Source: Roseateles depolymerans (GTDB taxonomy: Bacteria > Pseudomonadota > Gammaproteobacteria > Burkholderiales > Burkholderiaceae_C). Taken from it: a stretch of DNA of 64,000 nucleotides. A program made the position numbers and the translations under genes. Below the pieces are notes generated by a model. It searched no databases. It saw nothing but the letters and a program-made list of their open reading frames with translations, and was not told where the DNA came from. Numbering within the stretch: the stretch's first letter is position 1; each line of letters starts with the position of its first letter. The DNA is taken from NCBI GenBank assembly GCA_003241055.1, contig QFOD01000017.1:52731-116730 (forward strand), in the 5' to 3' direction. Of this stretch, positions 21,395 through 30,596 are shown piece after piece.

Positions 21395-22815
21395 GCGCGC
21401 GCCTCCGTGGCCGGGCGGCCGGCCTTCAGGTGCGCGGCCAGCCGCAACGCCAGCGCCGAGATGGTCAGGCCGGTGTTGGCGATGCCGCTGGACGGGATGA
21501 TGGAACCGTCGCAGACATAGAGGTTGGCCAGACCGTGCACACGGCCGTCGGTGTCGCAGACGCCGGTCTCGGCATCGGCCGACATGCGCGCCGTGCCCGA
21601 GTGGTGGGCGCCGGTGCGCAGATCGGACAGCCAGTTGTCGAACACGCGGGAGCGCCGGCTCACGGGCGCCAGCCAGGCCAGCACATCGTCCACCGAGGCG
21701 CGCAGCTCGGCCCGGAACTCATCCGACAGCAGCCAGCGCCGCACCCGCACCTCGCGGCCCAGCGCTGCATCGTGGCGGCTCCAGACCGAGGGCTGCGCGC
21801 TGGTCGGCATCTGCGCGCACAGCAGCAGCGTGTAGTGGCGGGTGGGCAGTCGGATACCGAACTTGAAGGACAGGATGTCGAGCACGTCGTCCCAATGCTT
21901 GAACAGCTTCGCGTAATGCAGCGGGTTCCAGGGGCGGCGCCTGAGCTCGTTGAGCACCGTGCCGACGCGCTGACGGCGGCTGTCGCGGTAGTAGGTGGCC
22001 GCAGGGCGCAGCTGGAAGGAGAAGTGCATGCCGCCACGCCGGACCACCAGAGGCAGGCGCAGATTGCCGTCCGTGCCCGGCACGCGGTAGTTCCAGAGCC
22101 GGTATAGCGGCACCGTCATCTCCACCTCGCCGACAAAGCCCATCGGGTGGTCTTCATAGTGGCAGCCGGCATGGCGCAGCGCCGGCAGCGGCTGGCGCGC
22201 GGCCAGCTTCTGCAGCAGCACCGGCGTGCCCAGCCCGCCGGCCGCCAGCACGAACAGGTCGCCGGCGAGCGTCTGTCGGCTGCGGCCGTCGTCGGCGACC
22301 AGGCTGCGAATGCGCCCGCCGTCAAGCTCGAAATCGACCACGTCGCCGCGTACGACCTGGACCCGCCCCTGCAGCCGCAGGGAATTCCAGACATTGCGCG
22401 GCCACTGCGGGTAATAGAGCCCCTGCATCAGGCCTTCGGGCAGGCCCAGGCGACGGTAGCGCTGGCGCAGCTCGGCGATGGCCTCGCGCACAACGGTCAG
22501 GCGGGTGCCGGACAGCAGCTCGAAGGCCTGCTCATAGTACGGATCCAGCGCCGCCTTGGGCAGCGGCCACTGGGTCGCGAAGATCTCTTCGTCGATCTCG
22601 ATGAGGCCGTTGTGCCAGAGCTGGGTGGAGCCGCCCAGGCCGGCGCCGAAATGCGGCTCGGTCACGGCGGGCAGGCCCTCGTCCACGACCGGAAAGCGCA
22701 CGTCCTCGGCCGACTCGCCGCGCTCGACGATGAGCACCTCATGGGTGTCAAGCAGCCCCTGGGCCAGCATGCAGCCGCCCAGACCGGCACCGACGATGAC
22801 GACGCGCGGCTTCAC
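21391..22815 (-). CDS. GMC-type FAD oxidoreductase
   Basis: 474-aa flavoprotein. The N-terminal FAD-binding fold is VVIVGAGLGGCMLAQGLL with the acidic ribose ligand in LIVERGE. FGAGLGGSTQLWHNG corresponds to the second flavin motif. The C-terminal GMC signature is LYVCDGSIIPSSGIANTGLTISALALRLA, and HHSGTARM carries the catalytic-region His. Substrate is likely a sugar or polyol hydroxyl, because it sits between a glycosyltransferase and an epimerase (inference). Both ends overlap neighbours by ATGA. Confidence 0.9.
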   Translation of the reverse strand: MKPRVVIVGAGLGGCMLAQGLLDTHEVLIVERGESAEDVRFPVVDEGLPAVTEPHFGAGLGGSTQLWHNGLIEIDEEIFATQWPLPKAALDPYYEQAFELLSGTRLTVVREAIAELRQRYRRLGLPEGLMQGLYYPQWPRNVWNSLRLQGRVQVVRGDVVDFELDGGRIRSLVADDGRSRQTLAGDLFVLAAGGLGTPVLLQKLAARQPLPALRHAGCHYEDHPMGFVGEVEMTVPLYRLWNYRVPGTDGNLRLPLVVRRGGMHFSFQLRPAATYYRDSRRQRVGTVLNELRRRPWNPLHYAKLFKHWDDVLDILSFKFGIRLPTRHYTLLLCAQMPTSAQPSVWSRHDAALGREVRVRRWLLSDEFRAELRASVDDVLAWLAPVSRRSRVFDNWLSDLRTGAHHSGTARMSADAETGVCDTDGRVHGLANLYVCDGSIIPSSGIANTGLTISALALRLAAHLKAGRPATEARA

Positions 22816-23837
22816 AGTACCCCCCGCGCCTGCAGCCAGGCCCGACTCAGCGCCACGCCCTGCGCGAAGTCCACGCGCGGTGCCCAGCCCAGCAGGCGCT
22901 TGGCCTTGTCATTGGTGAAGCGCACCGGAAAGGTCTCGCGCCAGACCCGCCCCAGCGGCGGCCACGGCGCCACCGGCGGCTGCCAGCCGGCCAGGCGCCG
23001 CAGCTTGCGCAGCACCCGCGTCGACAGCCCGCCCACCGGCTCGGGCGGATGGGCTGCCCAGTAGCGCAGCGCGTCGGCGGCCGAAAGATCCACGAAACGT
23101 GGCGCGGGCTGCACCAGCGCGGCGAAGGCATGGATGAACTCGCCCCAGGAGACCGCTTCGTCGCCGTTCACGAACATGGCCTCACCCAGCGCCTCGGGGC
23201 GCCACAGCGCGGCGTCTATCGCGTCGCAGACATCGTCCACGAACACCGGGTTGCACTCGCCGCGGCCGCCGTCGAACAACGTGACCTCGCCAGCACGCGC
23301 CTGTGCCAGCACCTGCGCCTCGAAATGCCCGCCCAGGCCGTAGACCACGGTGGGCCGCAGGATGACCACGGGCAGGTCGCCGCGCGCGCTGGCCGCCTGC
23401 ACGATCTCCTCCTGCTCGGCCTTGGAGTCGGAGTAGTCATGCCCGTAGCGGCCGATGCGGGCGGTCTCCTCCCGCGCCACCTCCGGGCCGGGCACGGGCC
23501 CGTGGACCGACATGGTGCTGATGTGCACGAAACGCTTCACGCGCTGCGCAACGGCCGCATCGACCAGACGCCGCGTCGCCTCGGGCCCACGGTCGCCATG
23601 CGCCAGATGGATCACCGCGTCGCAGCCCCGCAGCGCATGCGCCGCCTGGCCGGGCTTCAACAGATCGGCCACCACGGCAGCACGGCCACTGGCTGCCAAG
23701 GCCGCTGCGGCCTCGGGGCTACGCACCATCGCCAGGTATGCCTGCTGTCCGTCGAGGCGCTCGCACAGCCGCGCGCCGATGAAACCCGAGGCCCCCGTCA
23801 TCAGACATCGCTGAGGGCGCAGACCAGGAGAGCTCAT
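22812..23837 (-). CDS. NAD-dependent epimerase/dehydratase (SDR)
   Basis: 341-aa extended short-chain dehydrogenase. The start is the ATG at 23837 (MSSPGLRPQRCLMTGASGFIG); the frame stays open further upstream but without protein-like sequence. The nucleotide-binding motif is GASGFIG. The catalytic region has STMSVHG and, instead of the standard YxxxK, YSDSKAE (Tyr-Ser-Asp-Ser-Lys), which keeps the spacing. It is followed by FVNGDEAVSWGEF and the C-terminal substrate domain. First gene of the minus-strand epimerase-GMC-GT4 operon. Confidence 0.91.
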   Translation of the reverse strand: MSSPGLRPQRCLMTGASGFIGARLCERLDGQQAYLAMVRSPEAAAALAASGRAAVVADLLKPGQAAHALRGCDAVIHLAHGDRGPEATRRLVDAAVAQRVKRFVHISTMSVHGPVPGPEVAREETARIGRYGHDYSDSKAEQEEIVQAASARGDLPVVILRPTVVYGLGGHFEAQVLAQARAGEVTLFDGGRGECNPVFVDDVCDAIDAALWRPEALGEAMFVNGDEAVSWGEFIHAFAALVQPAPRFVDLSAADALRYWAAHPPEPVGGLSTRVLRKLRRLAGWQPPVAPWPPLGRVWRETFPVRFTNDKAKRLLGWAPRVDFAQGVALSRAWLQARGVL

Positions 23838-24163
23838 TCGCTTGAATTGACGGAATAACTGTGGAAGACGCCTCGCGGCGCGGGTGGCAGCCAGGGCACG
23901 ACGATCGCCTGACCCGAACATGCCGAACGCACTGAAGAAACAGGCCATGTCGGAGGCGCAATGATGATAAGTGACCGGTGTGACGCGGCCACCCGACACG
24001 CACTGCCCAATCGAGGGGTGAGAAGACCCACCGGGCGCATCTACACTGCCCGTCCCATAGGGAGGCTGCCGAGCGTTGCAGCGTGGCGCAGTCGTGGCGA
24101 TGGCGCATTCAGCGGAAGGGTCCGCAGCCCCCTTCAATGTCAACCGAGATAGCCCGCCAGCGA
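23838..24163. other. 326-base divergent intergenic region, no gene seen
   Basis: Separates the epimerase operon (minus) from a GT2 gene (plus). Open frames cross it on both strands, but their translations are Arg/Cys/Pro-rich shadows without domains. It must hold the two divergent promoters; I could not identify a convincing sigma-70 or sigma-54 site. Confidence 0.5.
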
Positions 24164-25141
24164 ATGTCCACCCGTCTCGCCGTCATCATCTGCACATGGA
24201 ACCGGGCCGAGACGCTGCGCATCACGCTCGATTCACTGCGCGGCCAGGAATTGGCGGACGGCATCGAGGTCGACTTCATCGTGATGGACAACAACTCCAG
24301 CGATGCGACGCGACAGGTGGTCGACGCGGCCCGAACCGGCTGGCCCGTGGGCCGGCTGCACTACCTCTTTGAAGGCCGCCAGGGCAAGCAGTTCGCACTG
24401 AACACCGGGATCGCACAGGCGCGCAGCCTGGGCTGCGAACTGCTGGCCTTCACGGACGATGACATCCTGTTCCCGGCCGACTGGTGCCGGCAGACGGTCG
24501 CGCTGTTCGCCGACCCCACGCTGATGCTGATCGGCGGCAAGACGCTGCTGGACTGGCCCCCATCCGGCCCGCCGGCCTGGTTCCACCGCGACATGGCCGC
24601 CATCCTGGCCGGCGTCGACCTCGGCGATGAACGACAGTGCCCGCCCGACCCGGAGTACGCGCCCGCCGGCTCCAACATGGCCGCGCGCGCGGCACTGTTC
24701 GACCGGGTCGGCGGCTTCTCGGAGAAGCACTTCCGCCACATGGACTACGAGTTCGGTCAACGCTGCATGCGCCTGGGCGTGCGCATGGCCTACGAGCCGG
24801 GCTGGGTGGTGCGGGCGCCGGTGGACCAGCAGCTGCTGAGCAAGCGCTACTTCCGCCGCTGGTCGCTGAAGGCGGGCATCTCTCCCTGGCAGGACATGCA
24901 GGCCGGCGTGCGCCACCTGGCCTGGGTACCGCTGTGGCTGTACCGCCGCACGGCCGGCGACCTGCTGGCCTGGCTGGTCGCCCCGGTTCGCGGCGAGCCC
25001 GAGGCCGATCGCTTCCTGCGCGAGCTGCGCATCTGGCGTGCCTGGGGCACGCTGCAGAGCCGTTGGATCTCGCGCCTGCGCCCGGCGGCCTATCCCGAGT
25101 GGGTCAAGGCCCGCTCGCAGAAGCGCAACAACGTCTACTGA
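24164..25141 (+). CDS. family 2 glycosyltransferase
   Basis: 325-aa GT-A glycosyltransferase. I place the start at the ATG at 24164 (MSTRLAVIICTWNRAE) because the domain begins there; an ATG at 24137 would add nine residues. Motifs are VIICTWNRAETLRITL, IVMDNNSSDAT, a D-x-D equivalent in AFTDDDILFP and a later MDYEFGQRCMRLG. A C-terminal basic amphipathic segment (LSKRYFRRWSLKAG) may bind the membrane. Its 3' flank (25142-25300) is distinctly AT-richer. Confidence 0.92.
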   Translation: MSTRLAVIICTWNRAETLRITLDSLRGQELADGIEVDFIVMDNNSSDATRQVVDAARTGWPVGRLHYLFEGRQGKQFALNTGIAQARSLGCELLAFTDDDILFPADWCRQTVALFADPTLMLIGGKTLLDWPPSGPPAWFHRDMAAILAGVDLGDERQCPPDPEYAPAGSNMAARAALFDRVGGFSEKHFRHMDYEFGQRCMRLGVRMAYEPGWVVRAPVDQQLLSKRYFRRWSLKAGISPWQDMQAGVRHLAWVPLWLYRRTAGDLLAWLVAPVRGEPEADRFLRELRIWRAWGTLQSRWISRLRPAAYPEWVKARSQKRNNVY

Positions 25142-25300
25142 AGATCGCTACCCCCGCATGATCCACGGCTGATGCCGCACAGACGTGACATCGATCACTC
25201 GCAAACAAAAGCAGCGCCTCAATTCACACCGAGATACGCATCCAAATCTCGACCCAGGCTTATGAACAGCCCCTTAACAACCCATTGCCTGGACTAACCA

Positions 25301-26791
25301 GTGTCGAGCGTTCGCACCGCATTGCTGCAGTCACTGATCGAGCGCTATTTGCTTCTCGCATTAGCACTCGCATCCAATATTGCCTTGGCTCGCCTGCTGA
25401 CACCCGAAGAAATTGGAATATATTCGGTCAGTCTTGCAATTCTCGGGGTAGCCCAGGTCTTCAGGGATTTCGGCATCGGAAGCTACCTAATTCAATCTCG
25501 AGAGCTCGATGAAGAGAAAACCGGCACCGCATTCGCCATATCCCTGCTGCTTGGCACACTCCTATTCGCAACACTGTTCCTGGTCGCACCGATAGTTTCA
25601 AAATATTATGGTGACAAGCGAATCACAGACACGATACGCATCTGCGCCATCAACTTCATCGCCTTGCCATTCAGCACTGTTCCGATGGCCGTATTACGCC
25701 GCGAACTGCAATTCAAAAAAACGATGCACGCCAGCATCATCGGAGGGGCGACAGGCGCCTTGACATCGACTGGTTTGGCCTGGGCGGGGGTTGGGGTTAA
25801 TTCACTCGCGCTCGGGGCCATGCTAGGCAATCTGGCATTGGTTGGGGCTTTGGCAATTGCAGCACCCAAACGCTGCTTCCCCAAGCCCAAACTCACCTAT
25901 TGGCGCGCCGTTCTGGCATTCGGAGGACAGACATCGCTTACCGGGGCGATCACATCCATTTCCATGGACATGAATGACCTCGTCGTTGGCAAGACACTCG
26001 GCTTTCAGCCCGTCGCCATCCTGAGTCGTGCCCAAGGCCTGATGAACATGTTCAATCGCGACCTGATGGCAGCGATTCGCAATGTCGCACTCCCCGCATT
26101 TGCCGAAACGCACCGTAAAGGCACAGATCTGGGCCGGCCTTACGCTCATGCAGTGGCTCTGGTAACGGTGTTCGGCTGGCCTTTCCACGCCTTGATTGCC
26201 ATTTACTCATTGGAAGTGCTGCACTTGCTGTATGGCGTGCAATGGCTCTCCGCCGCACCGCTAGTGCCACTTTTTAGCCTGGCTGGTGCAGTCACTGCCG
26301 TCAATGCGTTGACGCCCAACCTGCTGACTGCCATCGGCCGCGTAGACCTGACAACCCGAGTCGAAGTGCTGGTTCAAACCATTCGCATGGCGCTGATCGC
26401 GGGCGCGGCGGTGATCTTCCGCTCCATCGAGGCCTGTGCGATCGCCTTCATGCTGTCGTCGGTGATCGCCGCGCCGGTGTTCGGCTGGGTGCGTGAACGG
26501 GCGCTGGGCGGCGGCGGCCAGGCGCTGCGCCAGGGCCTGGCCAAGAGCGCCGTCGTCACGCTGGCCTGCGCGACACCGGCACTGATCCACGTGAGCCTGG
26601 TCGGCTGGGGGCACCAGCAGCCCATCGCGGTCTGGGCCTGGCTGTCGGTCTGCGCGCTGGGCGCGCTCGCAGCACTGGCGGCCAGCCACCTGGTCGGGCA
26701 TCCGCTGGAACAGGAGCCCCATATACTGAAACTCAAAAGCAGGTTGCGAGGGGGGCTCGCGCGTCGAGGCCCGGAACAGGGGCACCAGTGA
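25301..26791 (+). CDS. Wzx-type polysaccharide flippase (MATE/PST superfamily)
   Basis: 496-aa polytopic membrane protein that should flip the lipid-linked repeat unit. It starts with GTG at 25301 (SSVRTALLQSLIERY). PST-family opening motifs are ARLLTPEEIGIYSVSLAI and FRDFGIGSYLIQS, with about 12-14 hydrophobic segments. The first 1.07 kb is strikingly less GC-rich than everything around it (one line near 25321 is about 48% GC) and uses TTA and ATA codons. From about 26375 the gene returns to about 70% GC (line 26401). This suggests a mosaic gene made by recombination. The stop overlaps the next GT2 start. Confidence 0.9.
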   Translation: MSSVRTALLQSLIERYLLLALALASNIALARLLTPEEIGIYSVSLAILGVAQVFRDFGIGSYLIQSRELDEEKTGTAFAISLLLGTLLFATLFLVAPIVSKYYGDKRITDTIRICAINFIALPFSTVPMAVLRRELQFKKTMHASIIGGATGALTSTGLAWAGVGVNSLALGAMLGNLALVGALAIAAPKRCFPKPKLTYWRAVLAFGGQTSLTGAITSISMDMNDLVVGKTLGFQPVAILSRAQGLMNMFNRDLMAAIRNVALPAFAETHRKGTDLGRPYAHAVALVTVFGWPFHALIAIYSLEVLHLLYGVQWLSAAPLVPLFSLAGAVTAVNALTPNLLTAIGRVDLTTRVEVLVQTIRMALIAGAAVIFRSIEACAIAFMLSSVIAAPVFGWVRERALGGGGQALRQGLAKSAVVTLACATPALIHVSLVGWGHQQPIAVWAWLSVCALGALAALAASHLVGHPLEQEPHILKLKSRLRGGLARRGPEQGHQ

Positions 26792-27759
26792 TGAGCGCGC
26801 CGGATTTCTCCATCGTGATCCCCACGCACAACCGGCCAGCCATGCTGGCCGAGGCGTTGGACAGCCTGCGCAACCAGACCGGCACAAGCCTGGAAGCCAT
26901 CGTCGTGGACGACGCCTCCACGCCCGCGGTGGACGCCGCGGTACTGGGCACGCTGCAGGGCCAACCGGTGCATCTGATCAGGAACGAGGCCTCCAGCGGC
27001 GGCGCAGCCAGCAAGACCGCCGGCGCCCGACTGGCGCAGGGCCGCTTCATCGGCTTCCTGGACGACGACGACCTGCTGCATCCCGACTACGTCGCCGCAC
27101 TGACCCGGGCCTTCGACACCCACCCGGACATCGACGTGTTCTTCGTCGACGTCGAGTGGTTCGGCGACAACCCCAAGGCCAGTGACCGCAACCACCGCGC
27201 CGCCACCGAAGCCGTGATCGCCGCCACCGGCCATGAACGTGCGCCCGACGGCAGCATCCTGTTCCGCTCCGGGCTGCTGGAGGCCCTGGTGCGCAGCACG
27301 CCCATGCAGTTCCAGCGCCCGGTGCTGCGCCGCGAGGTGCTGGAGCGCGTCGGCGGCTTCCGCCCCGACTGCCTGCTGTGGGACTGCGACTGGGCGATAC
27401 GAGCCGCGCTGCAGGTGCGCTGCGCCTACCTGCCGCAGCCGCTCTACCGCCAGCGCGAACAGGGCCAGGGCTACTACACCAAACCCGGCCGCGCACTGGC
27501 CACCGCGACCTCCATCTACGAAATCACGGAACGGCTGTACCGCCGGCCGCCGATCGCGCTGGACGCGGCGACGCGCGCGCTGCTGCAGCGCCTTGCCGCA
27601 CTGAAGGCCTTCGACGTGGCCTACCTGCACTCCCTCCAGGGCGATGTCGCGGCAGCGCTGCGGCACTGGTGGCAGAGCCAGCGTCTGCAGCCCAGCCTCA
27701 GCCCCAGTCGGTTGCGCCTGCCGCTGGGCGCGCTGTGGCGCGCCCTCAAGGCCGCCTGA
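26791..27759 (+). CDS. family 2 glycosyltransferase
   Basis: 322-aa GT-A enzyme starting at the ATG at 26791; a GTG immediately before it is also possible. Motifs are FSIVIPTHNRPAMLAEAL, IVVDDASTPA, GFLDDDDLLHPDY (metal-binding acidic run) and LLWDCDWAIRAAL. It shares one base with the flippase stop. It heads a short plus-strand string that continues into a GNAT protein and an asparagine-synthase-like gene. Confidence 0.92.
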   Translation: MSAPDFSIVIPTHNRPAMLAEALDSLRNQTGTSLEAIVVDDASTPAVDAAVLGTLQGQPVHLIRNEASSGGAASKTAGARLAQGRFIGFLDDDDLLHPDYVAALTRAFDTHPDIDVFFVDVEWFGDNPKASDRNHRAATEAVIAATGHERAPDGSILFRSGLLEALVRSTPMQFQRPVLRREVLERVGGFRPDCLLWDCDWAIRAALQVRCAYLPQPLYRQREQGQGYYTKPGRALATATSIYEITERLYRRPPIALDAATRALLQRLAALKAFDVAYLHSLQGDVAAALRHWWQSQRLQPSLSPSRLRLPLGALWRALKAA

Positions 27760-27764
27760 CCGCC

Positions 27765-28904
27765 ATGTCATCGCCCCTTACGCCCCTCCCGACCGAGCGC
27801 ACCGACGTCTTCAACTCAGTGCACGAGCTGCCGACTGCAGCACTCGCGCTGCTAGGCCGGGCCGAGCAGTGCCATGTGGAGTTCGGCGCTGACTGGTTCG
27901 CCCTGCTGGAGCAGACGGTCTATGAACGCCAGGCCGCGACGCACACGGTGCGGCTCTTCGTGCTGAGCCGCGGCGACGCGGTGCTGGCCGTGCTGCCCAC
28001 CGTGGCCCAGCCGGGGCCGGTAGGCCGCGAGGTCGGCGCGCTGTCGAATTTCTATACCGCCATCTTCGCGCCTGCACTGGCCGAGGGCCTGCAGGCCCGC
28101 GACCTGCTGCCGCTCACGCGCAGCCTGCGCCGCCACGGCGCCGGCGCGGCGGCCTACCGTTTCGCGCCCATGGACCCGGCCTCGCGCGAGTTCGCACTGC
28201 TGCGCGATGCGCTGCGGCTGGCTGGTCTGTCGCCGCAGGGCTATTTCGGGTTCGGCAACTGGTACGAGCCGGTGCGCCAGCCCTGGCCTGATTACCTGCA
28301 GGCCCGCAGCGGCCAGGTGCGCAGCACCCTCAGGCGCAAGGGCAAGGCCTTCGCCGCGGAGGGCGGTCGGCTGGAGCTGGTGCGCGACGGCGAACGGCTG
28401 GAAGCCGGGCTGGCCGCCTTCCAGGCGGTCTATGCGAACAGCTGGAAGCAGGCCGAGCCCTTCCCCGACTTCATCCCCGGCCTGATCCGCCTGTGCGCGC
28501 GCCGTGGCTGGCTACGCCTCGGCGTGGCCTGGCTGGGCGACAAACCGGTGGCGGCGCAGCTCTGGATCGTCGCCAACGGCCGCGCCGACATCTACAAACT
28601 GGCCTACGACGAAGCCCACAAGGCCGCGGCGCCCGGCACGCTGCTGACCGCGCTGCTGATGGAGCAGGCGATCAGCCACGATGCGGTCACCGAGATCGAC
28701 TACCTGATCGGCGACGATCCCTACAAGGCCGAATGGATGAGCCAGCGCCGCGAGCGCTGGGGCCTGGTGGCCTTCGACCCGCTGACCGCCCGCGGCGCGC
28801 TGGGCCTGCTGCGACACCGGGCCGGTACGGCCTGGCGGCGGCTGCGCGGCCGCCCCGCCCCCAAGAACCCGACGGCGCCCGGCGCCGCCCCTGCGACCGT
28901 CTGA
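27765..28904 (+). CDS. GNAT/FemAB-type acyltransferase
   Basis: 379-aa protein of the BioF2-like/FemAB acetyltransferase group. The first half is divergent. The second half shows YLQARSGQVRSTLRRKGKAF (the arginine-rich acceptor of the family), LAAFQAVYANSWKQAEPFPDF, and IDYLIGDDPYKAEWMSQRRER, a motif typical of polysaccharide-linked GNAT proteins. It probably modifies an amino sugar or amino-acid substituent of the polymer (inference). It lies 5 bases after a GT2 gene and 15 bases before the asparagine-synthase-like gene. Confidence 0.85.
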   Translation: MSSPLTPLPTERTDVFNSVHELPTAALALLGRAEQCHVEFGADWFALLEQTVYERQAATHTVRLFVLSRGDAVLAVLPTVAQPGPVGREVGALSNFYTAIFAPALAEGLQARDLLPLTRSLRRHGAGAAAYRFAPMDPASREFALLRDALRLAGLSPQGYFGFGNWYEPVRQPWPDYLQARSGQVRSTLRRKGKAFAAEGGRLELVRDGERLEAGLAAFQAVYANSWKQAEPFPDFIPGLIRLCARRGWLRLGVAWLGDKPVAAQLWIVANGRADIYKLAYDEAHKAAAPGTLLTALLMEQAISHDAVTEIDYLIGDDPYKAEWMSQRRERWGLVAFDPLTARGALGLLRHRAGTAWRRLRGRPAPKNPTAPGAAPATV

Positions 28905-28919
28905 CCCCCACGCCGACCG

Positions 28920-30596
28920 ATGCAAGCCCAAGCCCCGCTGCCCGACACGCCCTTCACCGCCGGCCTGCCGCGCTTCCAGCCCGCCGCAGCCGACCCAACC
29001 GCCGCCTGGCAGCAGGCCTTCGATGCCCGCGGGCCGACCTGCGCCGCCGAGGTGGACGGCGAGTTCGCGGTCGCGCTGGCGCTGCCCGGTGGCGGCCACT
29101 ACCTGGCCGTGGACCGTTTCGCGGTGCACAGCCTGTGCTACGCGGTACGGGACGGCCGCCTGCACTTCGCGGCTCGCGCGGACGACCTGGCCCGCCACCT
29201 GGGCATCACGGCGCTGGACCCGCAGGCGATCTACGACTACCTGTTCCACCATTGCATCCCGTCGCCGCGCACCATCTATGCCGGCATCCACCGCCTGCCG
29301 CCGGCGCATTACGCGCTGTTCCGCGACGGCCGGCTGACCGTGGCGCCCTACTGGAGCGCCCGCTTCGACGAGCAGCCCCGGCCCGACTTCGGCGCGCTGC
29401 GCGACGAGTTCCGCGACATCCTGCGGCAGGCCGTGCGCGAACGCCTGGACAGCGCCGGCAGCACGGCCTGCTTCCTGTCCGGCGGCACCGACAGCTCCAC
29501 CGTCTGCGGCCTGCTGCGCGAGATCACCGGCAAGGCGCCGGCCAGCTACTCCATCGGCTTCGAGGCCGAGGGCTATGACGAGATGGCCTATGCCCGCATC
29601 GCGGCCAAGGCTTATGGCGCCGAGCACCACGAGTACTACGTGACGCCGGCCGACCTGGTGAAGGCGATCCCCTCGGTGGCCGCGCACTACGACCAGCCCT
29701 TCGGCAACTCGTCGGCGGTGCCGGCCTTCTACTGCGCGAGCCAGGCCCGCGCCGACGGCCACAGCCGCCTGCTGGCCGGCGACGGCGGCGACGAGCTGTT
29801 CGGCGGCAACGCCCGCTATGCCAAGGAACGGGTCTTCCATGTCTACAGCCAGCTGCCCTCGCCCATCAGCGGTGGCGTCCTGAAGCCCTTGTTCGTGAAC
29901 CCGGTGACCGGCCGCCTGCCGCTGCTGAAGAAGGGGACCAGCTACATCCGCCAGGCCAGCGTGCCCATGCCCGACCGCATGCAGAGCTACAACCTGCTGG
30001 AGCGGCTGGGCCGCGCCGAGGTGCTGGCACCCGGCTTCCTGGCGATGGTCGATGCCGACAGCCCGCGCCGGGGCCAGCGCGAGGTCTGGGCCGCCACACC
30101 GCGCGAGGCCAGCCTGGTCAACCGCATGCTGGCCTTCGACTGGCGCTACACGCTGGCAGAGAACGACCTGCCCAAGGTCGTGGGCACCACCGGCCTGGCC
30201 GGCATCGACGTGAGCTTCCCGCTGCTGGACACCCGGCTGCTGGATTTCTCGCTGAAGCTGCCGACCGGCTACAAGCTCAAGGGCCTGCGGCTGCGCTGGT
30301 TCTTCAAGGAGGCGCTGCGCGGCTTCCTGCCCGACGAGATCCTGACCAAGAAGAAGCACGGCTTCGGCCTGCCCTTCGGCCCCTGGGCGGTCAAGGACGC
30401 GGCGCTGAACGCACTGGCCGCCGACTCGCTGCGCGGCCTGGCCGCGCGCGGCGTGGTGCGGCGCGAGTTCGTCGACAGCCTGCTCGGGCAGCGCCTGCGC
30501 GAGCACGCCGGCTACTACGGCGAGATGGTATGGATACTGATGATGCTGGAGCAGTGGCTGCGCCGGCACGCCCCCGACTGGCGCGTGGCCGGCTGA
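28920..30596 (+). CDS. asparagine-synthase-like amidotransferase lacking the glutaminase Cys
   Basis: 558-aa protein. The synthetase domain is intact: PP-loop SGGTDSS at 187-193, SIGFEAEGYDEMAYA, LLAGDGGDELFGGNARY, and the C-terminal KKKHGFGLPFGPW. The N-terminal glutamine-amidotransferase-like part (about 1-150) does not begin with Met-Cys and has no Cys2 nucleophile, although strand motifs such as EVDGEFAVALALPGGG and FAARADDLARHLG remain. It may therefore use free ammonia or another amine, or act as an amide ligase. Its stop abuts the stop of the convergent deacetylase. Confidence 0.88.
   Translation: MQAQAPLPDTPFTAGLPRFQPAAADPTAAWQQAFDARGPTCAAEVDGEFAVALALPGGGHYLAVDRFAVHSLCYAVRDGRLHFAARADDLARHLGITALDPQAIYDYLFHHCIPSPRTIYAGIHRLPPAHYALFRDGRLTVAPYWSARFDEQPRPDFGALRDEFRDILRQAVRERLDSAGSTACFLSGGTDSSTVCGLLREITGKAPASYSIGFEAEGYDEMAYARIAAKAYGAEHHEYYVTPADLVKAIPSVAAHYDQPFGNSSAVPAFYCASQARADGHSRLLAGDGGDELFGGNARYAKERVFHVYSQLPSPISGGVLKPLFVNPVTGRLPLLKKGTSYIRQASVPMPDRMQSYNLLERLGRAEVLAPGFLAMVDADSPRRGQREVWAATPREASLVNRMLAFDWRYTLAENDLPKVVGTTGLAGIDVSFPLLDTRLLDFSLKLPTGYKLKGLRLRWFFKEALRGFLPDEILTKKKHGFGLPFGPWAVKDAALNALAADSLRGLAARGVVRREFVDSLLGQRLREHAGYYGEMVWILMMLEQWLRRHAPDWRVAG

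Noticed and set aside
23838..24143. Upstream in-frame extension of the epimerase
   Set aside because: No protein-like sequence or conserved motif; the NAD fold begins a few residues after the ATG at 23837.
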